Source: Glycocaulis sp050485565
GTDB lineage: Bacteria > Pseudomonadota > Alphaproteobacteria > Caulobacterales > Maricaulaceae
Reading direction: 5' to 3'
NCBI RefSeq assembly: GCF_050485565.1
Contig: NZ_JBJHBQ010000006.1
Span: forward strand, 152,294 to 216,293
DNA: 64,000 bases
Part shown: one piece after another, positions 7,914-16,910 of the stretch
Position numbering within the stretch: the stretch's first letter is position 1
Layout of the letters: every line of letters begins with the position of its first letter
Translations under genes and position numbers: made by a program
The notes under the pieces: generated by a model
Database searches by the model: none
What the model was told of the DNA's origin: nothing
The model's input: the letters and a program-made list of their open reading frames with translations, nothing else

Positions 7914-9827
7914 CTAACCCTGCTCGTGGAAATGGTCGTAGATCTTGCGGGCCAGCGCCTTTGAAACGCCTTCGACAGCCTCAAGATCCGCAAGGTTCGC
8001 CCGCGAGACAGCCCGCGCCGATCCGAAATGCTTTAAAAGCGCCGCACGGCGTGAGGCCCCGATCCCGGCAATATCATTGAGCGGATTGTCCTTGATCGCC
8101 CGGCTGCGCGCGGCCCGGTGGCCGGTGATCGCAAACCGGTGAGCCTCATCGCGCAGGCGTTGCAGATAGTAGAGCACCGGGTCATTGGCCGGCAGGCGGA
8201 AGGGCGCTTTGCCCGGCATGTAGAAATCTTCGCGGCCTGCATTCCTGTCCGGCCCCTTGGCGACAGCGGCCAGCGGAATATCGGCCATGCCCAGCTCCTC
8301 CATCACGGCCATCGCCGCTGAAAGCTGGCCCTTGCCGCCATCGACCAGAACGAGACCCGGCACGGGCGCGCCTTCTTCGCGCTCTTTTGCCAGCCGTGAG
8401 AAGCGGCGGCGGAGCATGGCGGCCATCATGGCAAAATCATCGTTCGTGGCCGCATCCCCGCCCTTCATGTTGAAGCGCCGGTACTGGGATTTCTCCAGCC
8501 CTTCCGGGCCAGCGACAATCATCGCGCCCAGCGCATTGGAGCCCTGAATGTGGGAGTTGTCATAGACCTCGATCCGCTCCGGGCGGGCTTCAAGGCCAAA
8601 CACGCGCGCTACGCCATCGAGAAGCTGGGCCTGACTTTTGGATTCCGCCAGCGTGCGGCCCAGCGCCTCGCGCGCATTGGTCATCGCCTGATCGACGAGC
8701 TGGGTCTTGCCGCCGCGCTGGGGTTTACGGATTTCGACCGCGTGGCCCGCCCTCAAGGACAATGCCTCGCCCAGCAGTTCGCGCTGGTCAGGCTCGTGGG
8801 AGACCAAGATGAGCGCGGGCGCAGGCTTGTCCTCATAGAACTGCGCAATGAAGGCGCCGAGCACGTCTTCAGGCCCCGCCTCGGCATCATGGCGCGGATA
8901 GAAGGCGCGATTGCCCCAGTTCTGGCCCGCCCGGAAGAAGAAGACCTGCACACAGCTTTTCCCGCCCTCCTGATGGACGGCAATGACATCGGCTTCCTCT
9001 ATCCCGTCAGGATTGATGCCCTGACTGGTGGTGACGGCGGCAATCGCGCGCAGCCGGTCCCTCAGCCTGGCCGCACGCTCGAAATCCAGTGCTTGCGATG
9101 CCTCCTCCATGTCGGCCTGCAGGCGTTCACGCAAAGCGCCCGAACGCCCGCGCAGGAACTCGCGCGCCTCGCCCACCAGCTCATCATAGCGCTCAGGACT
9201 GATGAGATCGACGCACGGCCCGGCACAGCGCTTGATCTGGTAGAGCATGCAGGGGCGCGAGCGCGCCTCGAACACGCTGTCAGTGCAGGTGCGCAACAGG
9301 AACGCTTTTTGCAGCGTGTTGAGCGTGTGATTGACCGCGCCTGCCGAGGCGAAGGGCCCGAAATAATCACCCTTCATCTTGCGTGCGCCGCGATGCTTGG
9401 TCAGCTGGGCAGAAGGGTGTTCGGTGCGGATGAGGATGTAGGGAAAGGATTTGTCATCGCGCAATATGATGTTGAAGCGGGGCTTTAGCCGCTTGATGAG
9501 ATTGGCTTCCAGCAGCAGCGCCTCGGTCTCGGTCGCCGTGACGACAAACTCCATGCTGGCCGTCAGCGCGATCATCAGCGCGATGCGGTTATTATGCCCG
9601 CCGGACTTGGCATAGTTCGACACGCGCGATTTCAGCTGGCGCGCCTTGCCCACATAGAGCACCTCGCCATCGGCGCCATACATGCGGTAGACGCCGGGCT
9701 TCATCGGCAGGCGCTTGACGTAATCGGCAATCACCTCCGGCCCGGAACGCGCGTTCGCCTCGCTGGCGCGGCCGGGCGCGTCGTGCATGTCGGTGGGCGG
9801 TGTATCAGGTCGGTTTGCGCGGGCCAT
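7914..9827 (-). CDS. uvrC: UvrABC excinuclease subunit C
   Basis: UvrC makes both incisions around a DNA lesion in nucleotide excision repair. The 637-residue protein shows the N-terminal GIY-YIG nuclease (PGVYRMYG and VLYVGKARQLKSRV, about 44-70) and the UVR domain that contacts UvrB (ASQALDFERAARLRDRLRA, about 235-260). The RNase H-like 5'-incision domain has VLVDGGKGQLSAA, and a C-terminal double helix-hairpin-helix has NDIAGIGASRRAALLKHFGS. The N-terminus has a roughly 30-residue polar extension before the nuclease domain. It is third in a probable operon PTPS-like, folB, uvrC, pgsA with spacers of 38, 32 and 10 bases. Confidence 0.98.
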   Translation of the reverse strand: MARANRPDTPPTDMHDAPGRASEANARSGPEVIADYVKRLPMKPGVYRMYGADGEVLYVGKARQLKSRVSNYAKSGGHNNRIALMIALTASMEFVVTATETEALLLEANLIKRLKPRFNIILRDDKSFPYILIRTEHPSAQLTKHRGARKMKGDYFGPFASAGAVNHTLNTLQKAFLLRTCTDSVFEARSRPCMLYQIKRCAGPCVDLISPERYDELVGEAREFLRGRSGALRERLQADMEEASQALDFERAARLRDRLRAIAAVTTSQGINPDGIEEADVIAVHQEGGKSCVQVFFFRAGQNWGNRAFYPRHDAEAGPEDVLGAFIAQFYEDKPAPALILVSHEPDQRELLGEALSLRAGHAVEIRKPQRGGKTQLVDQAMTNAREALGRTLAESKSQAQLLDGVARVFGLEARPERIEVYDNSHIQGSNALGAMIVAGPEGLEKSQYRRFNMKGGDAATNDDFAMMAAMLRRRFSRLAKEREEGAPVPGLVLVDGGKGQLSAAMAVMEELGMADIPLAAVAKGPDRNAGREDFYMPGKAPFRLPANDPVLYYLQRLRDEAHRFAITGHRAARSRAIKDNPLNDIAGIGASRRAALLKHFGSARAVSRANLADLEAVEGVSKALARKIYDHFHEQG

Positions 9828-9859
9828 GACCCAACAGATAGGCGAGAATCGCGCCCTCG

Positions 9860-10279
9860 TCAGCGCCAGCGCTCATAGCTGACACCCACTGAAGCCGCAT
9901 CATCGAGCGCGGTCAGCTTGTCGACTTTAAGCGCGATACGCACGATACGCGGATCGGAAAACATCGTGTCGGCCAGCGCCTGCGCAAGATCTTCGAGCAA
10001 TTCGTGATGCTGGCGGCCCACCACCTGACGCACGGTTTCTGCCAGCGCCGCATAATTGACCGCATGGCCCAGATCGGCCTCCGGGTGAACCGCTTCGCTG
10101 GCAACTTCCGCTTCCAGGCTGACGGTGATCGGCTGCTTGCGGCCATGCTCGCTGGCATAGACGCCCACTTCCGCCTCAAGGCGCAAGCCCTCCACGCGCA
10201 CGCTCAGCCGCTCACCGGCAAGGGCGTGTTCGGAGCGGGGCCGTGCCGCCGCGTCGGCAGGGGCAAGCGTCGGTTTCAT
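9860..10279 (-). CDS. folB: Dihydroneopterin aldolase
   Basis: FolB cleaves 7,8-dihydroneopterin to 6-hydroxymethyl-dihydropterin in folate synthesis. Its 139 residues include a 25-residue N-terminal extension, then the family core: LEAEVGVYASEHGRKQPITV with the substrate-contacting Glu near residue 44, the central VNYAALAETVRQVV, LLEDLAQALADTMF, and the conserved catalytic-region lysine in IALKVDKLTALDDA. It lies between the degenerate PTPS-like gene and uvrC in one transcription direction. With the PTR1-like reductase across the divergent promoter it forms a small pterin cluster. Confidence 0.92.
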   Translation of the reverse strand: MKPTLAPADAAARPRSEHALAGERLSVRVEGLRLEAEVGVYASEHGRKQPITVSLEAEVASEAVHPEADLGHAVNYAALAETVRQVVGRQHHELLEDLAQALADTMFSDPRIVRIALKVDKLTALDDAASVGVSYERWR

Positions 10280-10317
10280 GTAAGGTTTCCGTCCCGGTAT
10301 CGGCAGGTGAATGCGGC

Positions 10318-10665
10318 TCAGACGAGCTCTCGTACCACTTCATAGCCGAGAGTGGGCCGGGCAACCGAAACTTTTCTCAGTCCGGGCCAGAGCGGAGTGA
10401 GGCGCTGCGCCACAAAATCGGCAATCGCCTCCATGGACGGACCAGCCAGTCCCTCCACCTCGTTGAGGAGGGCATGGTCCAGCGGCGCAGCCGCTGTGGA
10501 CAGATCCTCGCGCAGCCGGTCAAGGTCTTCCACGCCCGGCTCGGCCTGCACCCAGGCACGCACCAGATAGGAATGACCGTGGATCTGGCGGCGCGCATCA
10601 TCCTCCGCCCCGAACGGGGTGAAGTGTGCAGCTTCGATATTCACCTGGGCAGAAATAAGCATCAT
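10318..10665 (-). CDS. PTPS/QueD-like protein lacking the catalytic Cys and pterin-anchor Glu
   Basis: This 115-residue protein has the 6-pyruvoyl-tetrahydropterin synthase / 6-carboxytetrahydropterin synthase fold. The zinc histidines are kept (His15 in EAAHF and the pair in IHGHSY), as is the Asp-His pair in APLDHALLNE. Compared with E. coli QueD, with the same 14-residue spacing between the first His and HGH, the catalytic Cys position holds Arg (ARRQIHGH versus KCGRLHGH). The C-terminal pterin-binding Glu of KETCTAG is replaced in ARPTLGY. Canonical QueD or PTPS chemistry is therefore doubtful. The start is the first of two adjacent ATGs; the longer upstream frame runs into the divergent reductase gene. 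It heads the folB-uvrC-pgsA operon. Confidence 0.85.
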   Translation of the reverse strand: MMLISAQVNIEAAHFTPFGAEDDARRQIHGHSYLVRAWVQAEPGVEDLDRLREDLSTAAAPLDHALLNEVEGLAGPSMEAIADFVAQRLTPLWPGLRKVSVARPTLGYEVVRELV

Positions 10666-10775
10666 GGCGCGCGCTCTATACTGCGAAGGGCGGTGCAAGG
10701 TAAGCCCTGCCCGCAGGTCGGGGCTTTCAACCGCGCCCGCAAGGTATAGTTTCGCGCCAGATGCAGGAGCATGAC

Positions 10776-11540
10776 ATGGCAAAAGGCAAGGGAACAGCGC
10801 TGGTAACCGGCGGCGCAAAGCGCATCGGGCGGGCTTTTTGCGAAGCGCTGGCCGAGGACGGCTATGCAATCGCCATCCACTGTAATCGCTCAACCGATGA
10901 TGCAGAGACACTGGCACGCACCCTTCGGGCCAAGGGCGTAAAGGCTGGCGTGTTCGCCGCCGACTTTTCCGATGGTGCAAACGCCGAAGCGCTGATGGAG
11001 GAGACCACCAATGCCATGGGGCCGGTCAGCCTGCTCGTGAACTCCGCCTCGATCTTTGAAGAAGATAGCGTGGAGACGGTGAGCGCCCAGAGCTTCCGGG
11101 CGCATATGGAGGCCAACACGCTGGCGCCTGTCCTGCTCTCGAAGGCGTTCGCGGCACAAGCCCCGGAAGGCGCGATGATCTTCAACCTGCTCGACTACAA
11201 GCTCTTCAATATCAACGCCGATTTCTACTCCTACACCATCTCCAAGGCAGCGCTGAAAGCCGTGACGGAGATGCTGGCACGCGCACTTGCCCCGCGTATC
11301 CGCGTCAATGGGGTGGCACCGGGCCTGACCCTGCCCAGCCCCTATCACGACGAGGCCACATTCGAGCGCCTGCACAATGACAATCCGCTTCAATGCGGAC
11401 CGACGCCGGACGATCTGGTGCGCACGCTGCGCTGGTTCCTCGCCACGCCCTCGGTGTCGGGGCAGATCGTGTGTGTCGATGGCGGCCAGCATTTCGACCC
11501 GCGCCTGACGCGTGACGTGTTCGGCGCGCTTGGCAGCTAG
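10776..11540 (+). CDS. Pteridine reductase-like short-chain dehydrogenase
   Basis: This 254-residue NADPH-type SDR resembles PTR1/FolM pteridine reductases. The nucleotide loop is TGGAKRIGRAF, the TGx3RxG form characteristic of that group rather than the usual TGx3GxG. The catalytic region has Asp in LLDYKLFNI where ordinary SDRs have Ser, followed by YSYTISKAAL with the Tyr/Lys pair. The end VDGGQHFDP is normal for SDRs. It probably reduces dihydromonapterin, dihydrobiopterin or dihydrofolate. The ATG start used here has GGAG seven bases upstream; an ATG 15 bases earlier is less likely. It is divergent from the PTPS-like/folB operon with about 110 bases between starts. Confidence 0.85.
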   Translation: MAKGKGTALVTGGAKRIGRAFCEALAEDGYAIAIHCNRSTDDAETLARTLRAKGVKAGVFAADFSDGANAEALMEETTNAMGPVSLLVNSASIFEEDSVETVSAQSFRAHMEANTLAPVLLSKAFAAQAPEGAMIFNLLDYKLFNINADFYSYTISKAALKAVTEMLARALAPRIRVNGVAPGLTLPSPYHDEATFERLHNDNPLQCGPTPDDLVRTLRWFLATPSVSGQIVCVDGGQHFDPRLTRDVFGALGS

Positions 11541-11550
11541 CGGCTCGACG

Positions 11551-11581
11551 GAACCCTCCGCACTGCCTAACTAGAGGGTTC
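11551..11581 (+). promoter_or_regulatory. Hairpin covering the Shine-Dalgarno of the exporter gene
   Basis: GAACCCTC (11551-11558) pairs perfectly with GAGGGTTC (11574-11581) around a 15-base loop. The GAGGG within the right arm is the apparent Shine-Dalgarno, seven bases before the GTG start at 11586. The hairpin would hide it in the mRNA. No T-run follows, so it does not look like a terminator for the reductase gene. It could limit translation of the exporter or act as a conditional switch. Confidence 0.45.
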
Positions 11582-11585
11582 GGGC

Positions 11586-12869
11586 GTGGCTGGTCTTGCG
11601 TCCCTCATCTTGTGGACGAATACCGTGGCCCTCTCCTCCCCCGATCCGAAGCGCCCGACGCTTGGCATGGCCGAGCTTATCGCGATGACGAGCGCGCTGA
11701 TGGCGCTCAATGCGCTGTCCATCGACATCATGCTGCCTGCCCTGCCCGATATTGGCCGGGCCTTTGATGCGATGGGCAATGAGCGCCAGCTGGTCATCAC
11801 CTCCTATGTGCTCGGCTTTGGCCTAGCGCAGATATTCTACGGGCCGCTGGCCGATGCGCTCGGCCGGCGCACGGTTTTGCTGATCTCGCTGGGCGCGTAC
11901 TCGCTGGCGACGCTGCTGTGTCTGGCCGCGCCTGACTTTGGCTGGATGCTGGCCGCACGCGCGCTGCAGGGCGCAGCGGCTGCCGGTACGCGCGTGATTG
12001 CTACCGCCGTCGTGCGTGACCTCGTTTCCGGGCGCAAGATGGCGCAGATCATCTCCATCGCCATGACCTTCTTCATGGCCGCGCCCATTCTCGCGCCGGG
12101 TCTGGGCCAGGCCATCCTGCTCATCGCCAGCTGGGAATGGATTTTTGCCGCCCTGCTGGCGGGCGGCGCGCTGCTCTGGGGCTGGATGCTGGTACGCCTG
12201 CCTGAAACGCTCAGCCCCGAGAACCGCATCCCGGTACGGCTCGGATCAGCGGCGAAGAATTACTGGCTGGCAGCCAGCAACCGCATCACGCTCGGCTACA
12301 TGATGGCCGCGGCCTTCATCTTTGGCGGGCTGTTTGCCTTCATCGCGACGTCCGAGCAGGTGATGGGCGAGCTTTACGGGCTGGAAGTGTGGTTCGCGCT
12401 CGCCTTTGCCGGCATCGCGGCGGGTCTGGCCGTTGCCAACATCATCAATGCGCGCATCGTCCAGCGCTATGGCATGCGCCGGATTTCCCACTGCGCCATC
12501 ATCGCCTTCATCATCATCAATGGCGGGCATGCGCTCTATGCGCTGATATCCGAGCCGCCCTTCTGGCTGTTCTACCCGCTGCTGACGCTGGGCATGATGC
12601 TGTTCGGGATGATGGGGGCCAATTTCTCTGCTCTTGTCATGGAGCCTGCAGGCAAGCGCGCGGGCACAACGTCCGCGCTCTACGGATCGGTGACAGCGAT
12701 TGGCGGGGCTGTCCTTGGTTCGCTCATTGGCCAGTCCTTCAACGGTTCGGTCTTTACCCTGCTGGCGGGCATGGCAGGGCTTGGCGTCGCCGCCCTCGTG
12801 ATCGTGGCAATTACCGAGCGTGGTCAATTGTTTGGCGTAGGTGAGACCGAGCTGGACGCCCCCGGCTAG
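11586..12869 (+). CDS. Bcr/CflA-type MFS drug efflux transporter
   Basis: This 427-residue, 12-helix major facilitator resembles the Bcr/CflA drug-resistance group, which exports small molecules such as bicyclomycin or chloramphenicol using the proton gradient. Early in the protein LNALSIDIMLPALPDIG and the loop motif PLADALGRRTVLL match the family well. A repeat of the loop and an antiporter-type helix follow. The GTG start is supported by GAGGG seven bases upstream, itself inside a hairpin. A shorter start at MAELIAMTSALMAL would also give a full first helix. It follows the pteridine-reductase-like gene by 45 bases. The substrate cannot be told from sequence. Confidence 0.88.
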   Translation: MAGLASLILWTNTVALSSPDPKRPTLGMAELIAMTSALMALNALSIDIMLPALPDIGRAFDAMGNERQLVITSYVLGFGLAQIFYGPLADALGRRTVLLISLGAYSLATLLCLAAPDFGWMLAARALQGAAAAGTRVIATAVVRDLVSGRKMAQIISIAMTFFMAAPILAPGLGQAILLIASWEWIFAALLAGGALLWGWMLVRLPETLSPENRIPVRLGSAAKNYWLAASNRITLGYMMAAAFIFGGLFAFIATSEQVMGELYGLEVWFALAFAGIAAGLAVANIINARIVQRYGMRRISHCAIIAFIIINGGHALYALISEPPFWLFYPLLTLGMMLFGMMGANFSALVMEPAGKRAGTTSALYGSVTAIGGAVLGSLIGQSFNGSVFTLLAGMAGLGVAALVIVAITERGQLFGVGETELDAPG

Positions 12870-12937
12870 CGGAAATCTGTCCGCAGGGGGTGTTTTCAGG
12901 CATAATATGGGCGGGTTCACCGATGCGGAGACCCGCC

Positions 12938-14389
12938 ATGCCGACCCGTCACGTACTCACTGTTCACGGCTGGAGCGCCCGCGACACATCGATGCAAAAG
13001 CTCGCCGGATTCCTCGGCGGGCAGGGCTTTGCCGTGGAGCATGTCTGGCTGGGCGGCTACCCCTCCATGGCCGACGAGGTGCATCTGGCCGACAGTGCTC
13101 GGCGGCTGGGTCAGCTTGTCAGGGAGATGCAGGCCGATGGCAGGCTGGGTCCGCACTTCCATGTCGTCACCCATTCCACCGGCGCGCTGGTCGTGCGCCA
13201 ATGGCTCGCCTTCGAGCATGCCAGCGGCGGCGCGCCGGTTGATAATCTCGTCATGCTGGCGCCGGCCAATTTCGGCTCGCCGCTGGCGGTGATGGGCCGC
13301 TCGGCGCTGGGGCGGCTGATAAAGGGGTTTGGCAACAGATTCCAGACCGGCACCGAATTCCTGCACGCGCTGGAACATGGCTCCGAGCTGCAGGAACGCC
13401 TCTCCCTCTCTGACCGGCTATCGCGCGATGGCGACCGGAAGAGCGTGTTCAGCGAGGCAGGCACACGCCCCTATGTCATCACCGGCCTCGATGTCTTCCG
13501 GCCGATGGGCATTCTGGGCGAAAGCGCGTGGGACGGCACGGTGCGCGCCGCCAGCGCCCATATCGACCCGCAAGGCGTGACGGTTGATTTCAGCCAGCGC
13601 GGCGATGACGGCCTGCCCTCGCGGCGCTTATGGACACGGCGCGGGCCGGACAGCACCGCCTTTGCCGTGCTGCCCGACCGCCACCATCTCAACATCACCG
13701 AACCCTCAGAGCGCGGCGATACCGGCGCAGGGCGCCTCGGACGGATGATCCTGCAGGCCCTGCGCACCGATGACGCCATTGGCTACCGCCAGGTCCGCGA
13801 TGACTGGAAAGCGCTCAACGCCGCCACCCGCACCCTGGTCCAGCCCGGTGCCGGAGCCAGCCGCGCCAGTCTCGACTCCGAAGAGGAGCTGGGTCCGGAC
13901 GCCTTTAACGAGCATTACCAGATCGTGTTCTCGGTACGCGATGATACCGGCCTGCCGGTCAATGATTATTTCGTCTGGCTGACCATGCCCACCGAGAACG
14001 AACTCGCCTCGGGTCTGGGTGCATCCGTTTCAAAGCCCGAAGAATACGCGCTGCGCCACGTGCTCAAGAAAGTGCATGTGAACCGGCGCGATGCCTCGCG
14101 GCGCGTCTTCCATATCGACCGGCGCGAGCTGATGAAGCAGGGCGGGCTGAAATCAGCGATGACGCCGGCCCGCCTGCCCCTGCTGGCTGCGGGCCTGTCC
14201 GCCCCGGCACCGGGCAGGCTCATCAGCTATTTTGAACGCGGCGATGCGATGGGATCGGGCCTCATCCCGCTGCGCAGCCTGACCGGCGACGGAGAACAAT
14301 TCCTGAAACGCTATGCCACCCATTTCATCGAGGTCATCGTGCCAAGACAGCCCGATGAGAGCGTGTTCACGGTGCGCGCGAGTGGCTAG
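12938..14389 (+). CDS. Alpha/beta hydrolase (lipase-like, HSTG nucleophile elbow)
   Basis: This 483-residue protein begins with an alpha/beta-hydrolase fold. It has the oxyanion strand VLTVHGWSARD near the N-terminus and the nucleophile elbow VVTHSTGALVVR (about residues 70-81), with Ser as nucleophile in H-S-T-G rather than the usual G-H-S-x-G. LAPANFGSPLAVMGRS follows, as in PGAP1-like and triacylglycerol lipases. After about residue 300 it carries a second region of roughly 180 residues that I do not recognise. There is no signal peptide, so it is probably cytoplasmic. GGAG lies eight bases before the chosen ATG. Its stop shares CTAG with the convergent rlmJ stop. Confidence 0.75.
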   Translation: MPTRHVLTVHGWSARDTSMQKLAGFLGGQGFAVEHVWLGGYPSMADEVHLADSARRLGQLVREMQADGRLGPHFHVVTHSTGALVVRQWLAFEHASGGAPVDNLVMLAPANFGSPLAVMGRSALGRLIKGFGNRFQTGTEFLHALEHGSELQERLSLSDRLSRDGDRKSVFSEAGTRPYVITGLDVFRPMGILGESAWDGTVRAASAHIDPQGVTVDFSQRGDDGLPSRRLWTRRGPDSTAFAVLPDRHHLNITEPSERGDTGAGRLGRMILQALRTDDAIGYRQVRDDWKALNAATRTLVQPGAGASRASLDSEEELGPDAFNEHYQIVFSVRDDTGLPVNDYFVWLTMPTENELASGLGASVSKPEEYALRHVLKKVHVNRRDASRRVFHIDRRELMKQGGLKSAMTPARLPLLAAGLSAPAPGRLISYFERGDAMGSGLIPLRSLTGDGEQFLKRYATHFIEVIVPRQPDESVFTVRASG

Positions 14390-15279
14390 CCTGCCCAGCT
14401 CGCCGCCATCTCGTCGGTCACAATGCCATCGAGGCGCCAGCCTGCGCCCTCACCCTGTCTGAGCACCTCGCATAGCCAGGGCATCAACACCAGCAGATCG
14501 GCTTCCAGCGTGTGGGGCGGGTTGATGATGACAAGGCCCGCACCAGCGAGCTTGCCCTCGCTTTGAAGATCACGCACCCACATATCGGCGCGCAGAATGG
14601 ATGACGGCTCCACATCGCGCTCCGTGACCAGCCACTCGGCCAGCCCCTCATCGAACCGGTCGAGCGACCAGAGATCCTTCATCGGCCGCCAGAAGATGAA
14701 GGTGCCTGTCGGCCAGCGCTCCAGCCCCTTCATCGCAGCCTCGGCAAGGCGCACGAACTCGTCGCGGCCTTCGAAGGGCGGATCGATGAGGACCAGGCCC
14801 CGCTTCTCGCGCGGCGGCAGCAGGGCCTTGAGCGCCTTGTAGCCGTCGCGCTGCTCCACCTTCACCCGCGCATTGAGCGCATAGCGCTTGTCGAGCGTCT
14901 TGGAATCCGCCTCGTGCAACTCGCACAAATGCACCCGGTCCTGCGGACGGATCAGCCGCGCGGACACTTCCGGGGAGCCGGGATAGGCGGTGAGGTCTGC
15001 GCCCGTATTCATCGCCTTGATGATACGCAGCAAGGGCGTGAGCACGCGCTCCACATCGCCGGGACAATCCGCCTCCATCACACGGCCAATACCCTGTTGC
15101 CATTCCGGGCTGCGCCGGGCGGCATCGCTGGTCAGATCGTACGCCCCGATCCCGGCATGGGTATCGATGACGGCAAACGGCTTGTCCTTGCGTTTCAAAT
15201 GCTCAAGGCACAGCGCCAGCACGCCATGCTTGAGCACATCGGCAAAGTTTCCGGCATGAAAGGCGTGACGATAGTTCAT
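14386..15279 (-). CDS. rlmJ: 23S rRNA (adenine(2030)-N6)-methyltransferase
   Basis: RlmJ methylates A2030 of 23S rRNA. The 297-residue product starts with the diagnostic MNYRHAFHAGNFADVLKH and continues VIDTHAGIGAYDL (SAM site). The substrate-adenine motif DPPFE appears in GLVLIDPPFEGRDEF, and the C-terminal half has LVIINPPHTLE. The start is unambiguous because the family begins exactly at MNYRHAFHAGN; the upstream frame extension has no family support. Length is normal. The gene converges on the hydrolase gene, the two stop codons sharing a CTAG tetranucleotide. Confidence 0.96.
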   Translation of the reverse strand: MNYRHAFHAGNFADVLKHGVLALCLEHLKRKDKPFAVIDTHAGIGAYDLTSDAARRSPEWQQGIGRVMEADCPGDVERVLTPLLRIIKAMNTGADLTAYPGSPEVSARLIRPQDRVHLCELHEADSKTLDKRYALNARVKVEQRDGYKALKALLPPREKRGLVLIDPPFEGRDEFVRLAEAAMKGLERWPTGTFIFWRPMKDLWSLDRFDEGLAEWLVTERDVEPSSILRADMWVRDLQSEGKLAGAGLVIINPPHTLEADLLVLMPWLCEVLRQGEGAGWRLDGIVTDEMAASWAG

Positions 15280-15410
15280 GGGATGAGCTTCTAGGCGGGC
15301 AGGCGAGGCCACGCAATTGTGAACGCACAGGTCCATTGACGCACCGGGCATCACCGCTAGCCTTCCCGGCGGAACACACGGCACGAAGCCGGTTCGGGGA
15401 GATCACACAC

Positions 15411-16910
15411 ATGATAAAACAGTTTGCAGCAGGGCTTGCAGCCCTTGTCCTTGGCGTTTCCGGCGCTGCCGCACAGGCGCCCGACACGGCCAATGATCCG
15501 CGCGAGCCGCGCGTGTTTGAAAGCCGCGGCGAAGTTACCGCCAATGGCCAGCGCGTGCGCTACCGGGCCATCGCCGGCGAGACCTTCCTGCGCGATGAGA
15601 ACGGCGCGGCAACGGCGGCCATCTTCTCCACCAGCTATATCCGCGAGGGCGTGTCTGACCCGCGCACCCGGCCCGTAGCCTTCATCTTCAATGGCGGGCC
15701 GGGCTCGGCGTCGCTCTGGCTGCATATGGGCGTGTTCGGCCCGGTTCATCTGGTCCTGCCCTCCGAGGCCGAGGACGATGGCGCAGCGCCCTATGATATC
15801 CGCTCCAACCCGCACTCACTGCTCGATTCAGCCGACCTTGTTTTCATCGACCCGGTCGGCACCGGCTATAGCCGCACGCTGGGCGATGCCGATCCGGCCC
15901 AGTTCTGGGGCGTCAATGAGGATGCGCGTTCTCTGGGACAGTTCATCCGCATCTGGCTGACCGAGAACCGGCGCTGGAACTCGCCCAAATACCTGATGGG
16001 CGAAAGCTATGGCACGACGCGCATCGGCGCGCTGATGAACGAGATGGAGCTCGGCTGGAACAATGTCGCCTTCAACGGCGTGGTGCTGATCTCGGTCGTG
16101 ATGGAGATGGCCAATGCCCGGCCCGATAATCCGCTGGGCCTGACCGGGCTGCTGCCGGGCTATGCCGCCACCGCCTGGTATCATAACCGCGTGGACCGCT
16201 CCGCCTGGAATAATGATTTCACCGCCTTCCTGCGTGATGCGCGCGACTTTGCCACTGACGAGTTCCTGCCCGTCCTCCTGCGCGGACATGATGTGGACGA
16301 AGCCCGCTTCAACGCCACAACCATCCGCATGGCGGAGCTGACCGGCCTGTCCACCGACTATCTGCGTTCAGCCAGCCTGCGCGTGCCTTTGAACCGCTTC
16401 CGCACCGAGATATTGCGCGAGGACGGCCGCAGCGTGGGCCGGTTTGATTCCCGCTTTGCCGGGCTGGAGCCGGACTCACTGCGGGAGAACCCCGAAGGCG
16501 ATCCGTCCGGCTATGGAATCTCGGCGGGCTACACGGCGGCCATGCGCGAGCACTATACCCGCAATCTCGGCGTCAACATTCCAGACACCTATGTGACGCT
16601 CGGCGGCGTGCGCGACTGGAACTGGAATGCGGGCGAGGCCGGGGGCAACAACTCCTACCTCAACACCTCGATCTGGCTGGAGCGCGCCATGCGGCAGAAC
16701 TCCGATCTGCGTGTGCTGGCCACCAATGGCATTTACGATCTCGCCACGCCCTTCTTCGGCACCGAGATGACCTTCAACCGGCGCACCTATGACCAGGACC
16801 GTGTGACGCTGACCTATTACGAGGCCGGGCACATGATGTATCTGCACCACCCGTCCATCGAACAGCTCGCCCGCGATGTGCGCGAGTTTGTGGCAGCGGG
16901 TGCGCGTTAG
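15411..16910 (+). CDS. S10-family serine carboxypeptidase, secreted
   Basis: This 499-residue protein has a signal peptide ending near VSGAAAQA and the peptidase S10 catalytic triad: Ser199 in GESYG, Asp443 in NGIYDLATP and His474 in EAGHMMYLH. The FNGGPGSASLW oxyanion region (about 93-103) and the VFIDPVGTGYS strand are typical. S10 enzymes remove C-terminal residues at acidic pH; bacterial members are probably periplasmic peptide scavengers. The ATG chosen begins the signal peptide directly. The gene is divergent from rlmJ (about 130 bases apart) and converges on the next membrane protein gene, with overlapping stop codons. Confidence 0.93.
   Translation: MIKQFAAGLAALVLGVSGAAAQAPDTANDPREPRVFESRGEVTANGQRVRYRAIAGETFLRDENGAATAAIFSTSYIREGVSDPRTRPVAFIFNGGPGSASLWLHMGVFGPVHLVLPSEAEDDGAAPYDIRSNPHSLLDSADLVFIDPVGTGYSRTLGDADPAQFWGVNEDARSLGQFIRIWLTENRRWNSPKYLMGESYGTTRIGALMNEMELGWNNVAFNGVVLISVVMEMANARPDNPLGLTGLLPGYAATAWYHNRVDRSAWNNDFTAFLRDARDFATDEFLPVLLRGHDVDEARFNATTIRMAELTGLSTDYLRSASLRVPLNRFRTEILREDGRSVGRFDSRFAGLEPDSLRENPEGDPSGYGISAGYTAAMREHYTRNLGVNIPDTYVTLGGVRDWNWNAGEAGGNNSYLNTSIWLERAMRQNSDLRVLATNGIYDLATPFFGTEMTFNRRTYDQDRVTLTYYEAGHMMYLHHPSIEQLARDVREFVAAGAR

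Noticed and set aside
8550..9488. A 312-codon plus-strand frame opposite uvrC
   Set aside because: It is antisense to strongly conserved UvrC domains and has no family resemblance.
12938..12980. Possible signal peptide at the start of the HSTG hydrolase
   Set aside because: The N-terminus goes directly into the hydrolase strand and the hydrophobic stretch upstream belongs to an unsupported longer start.
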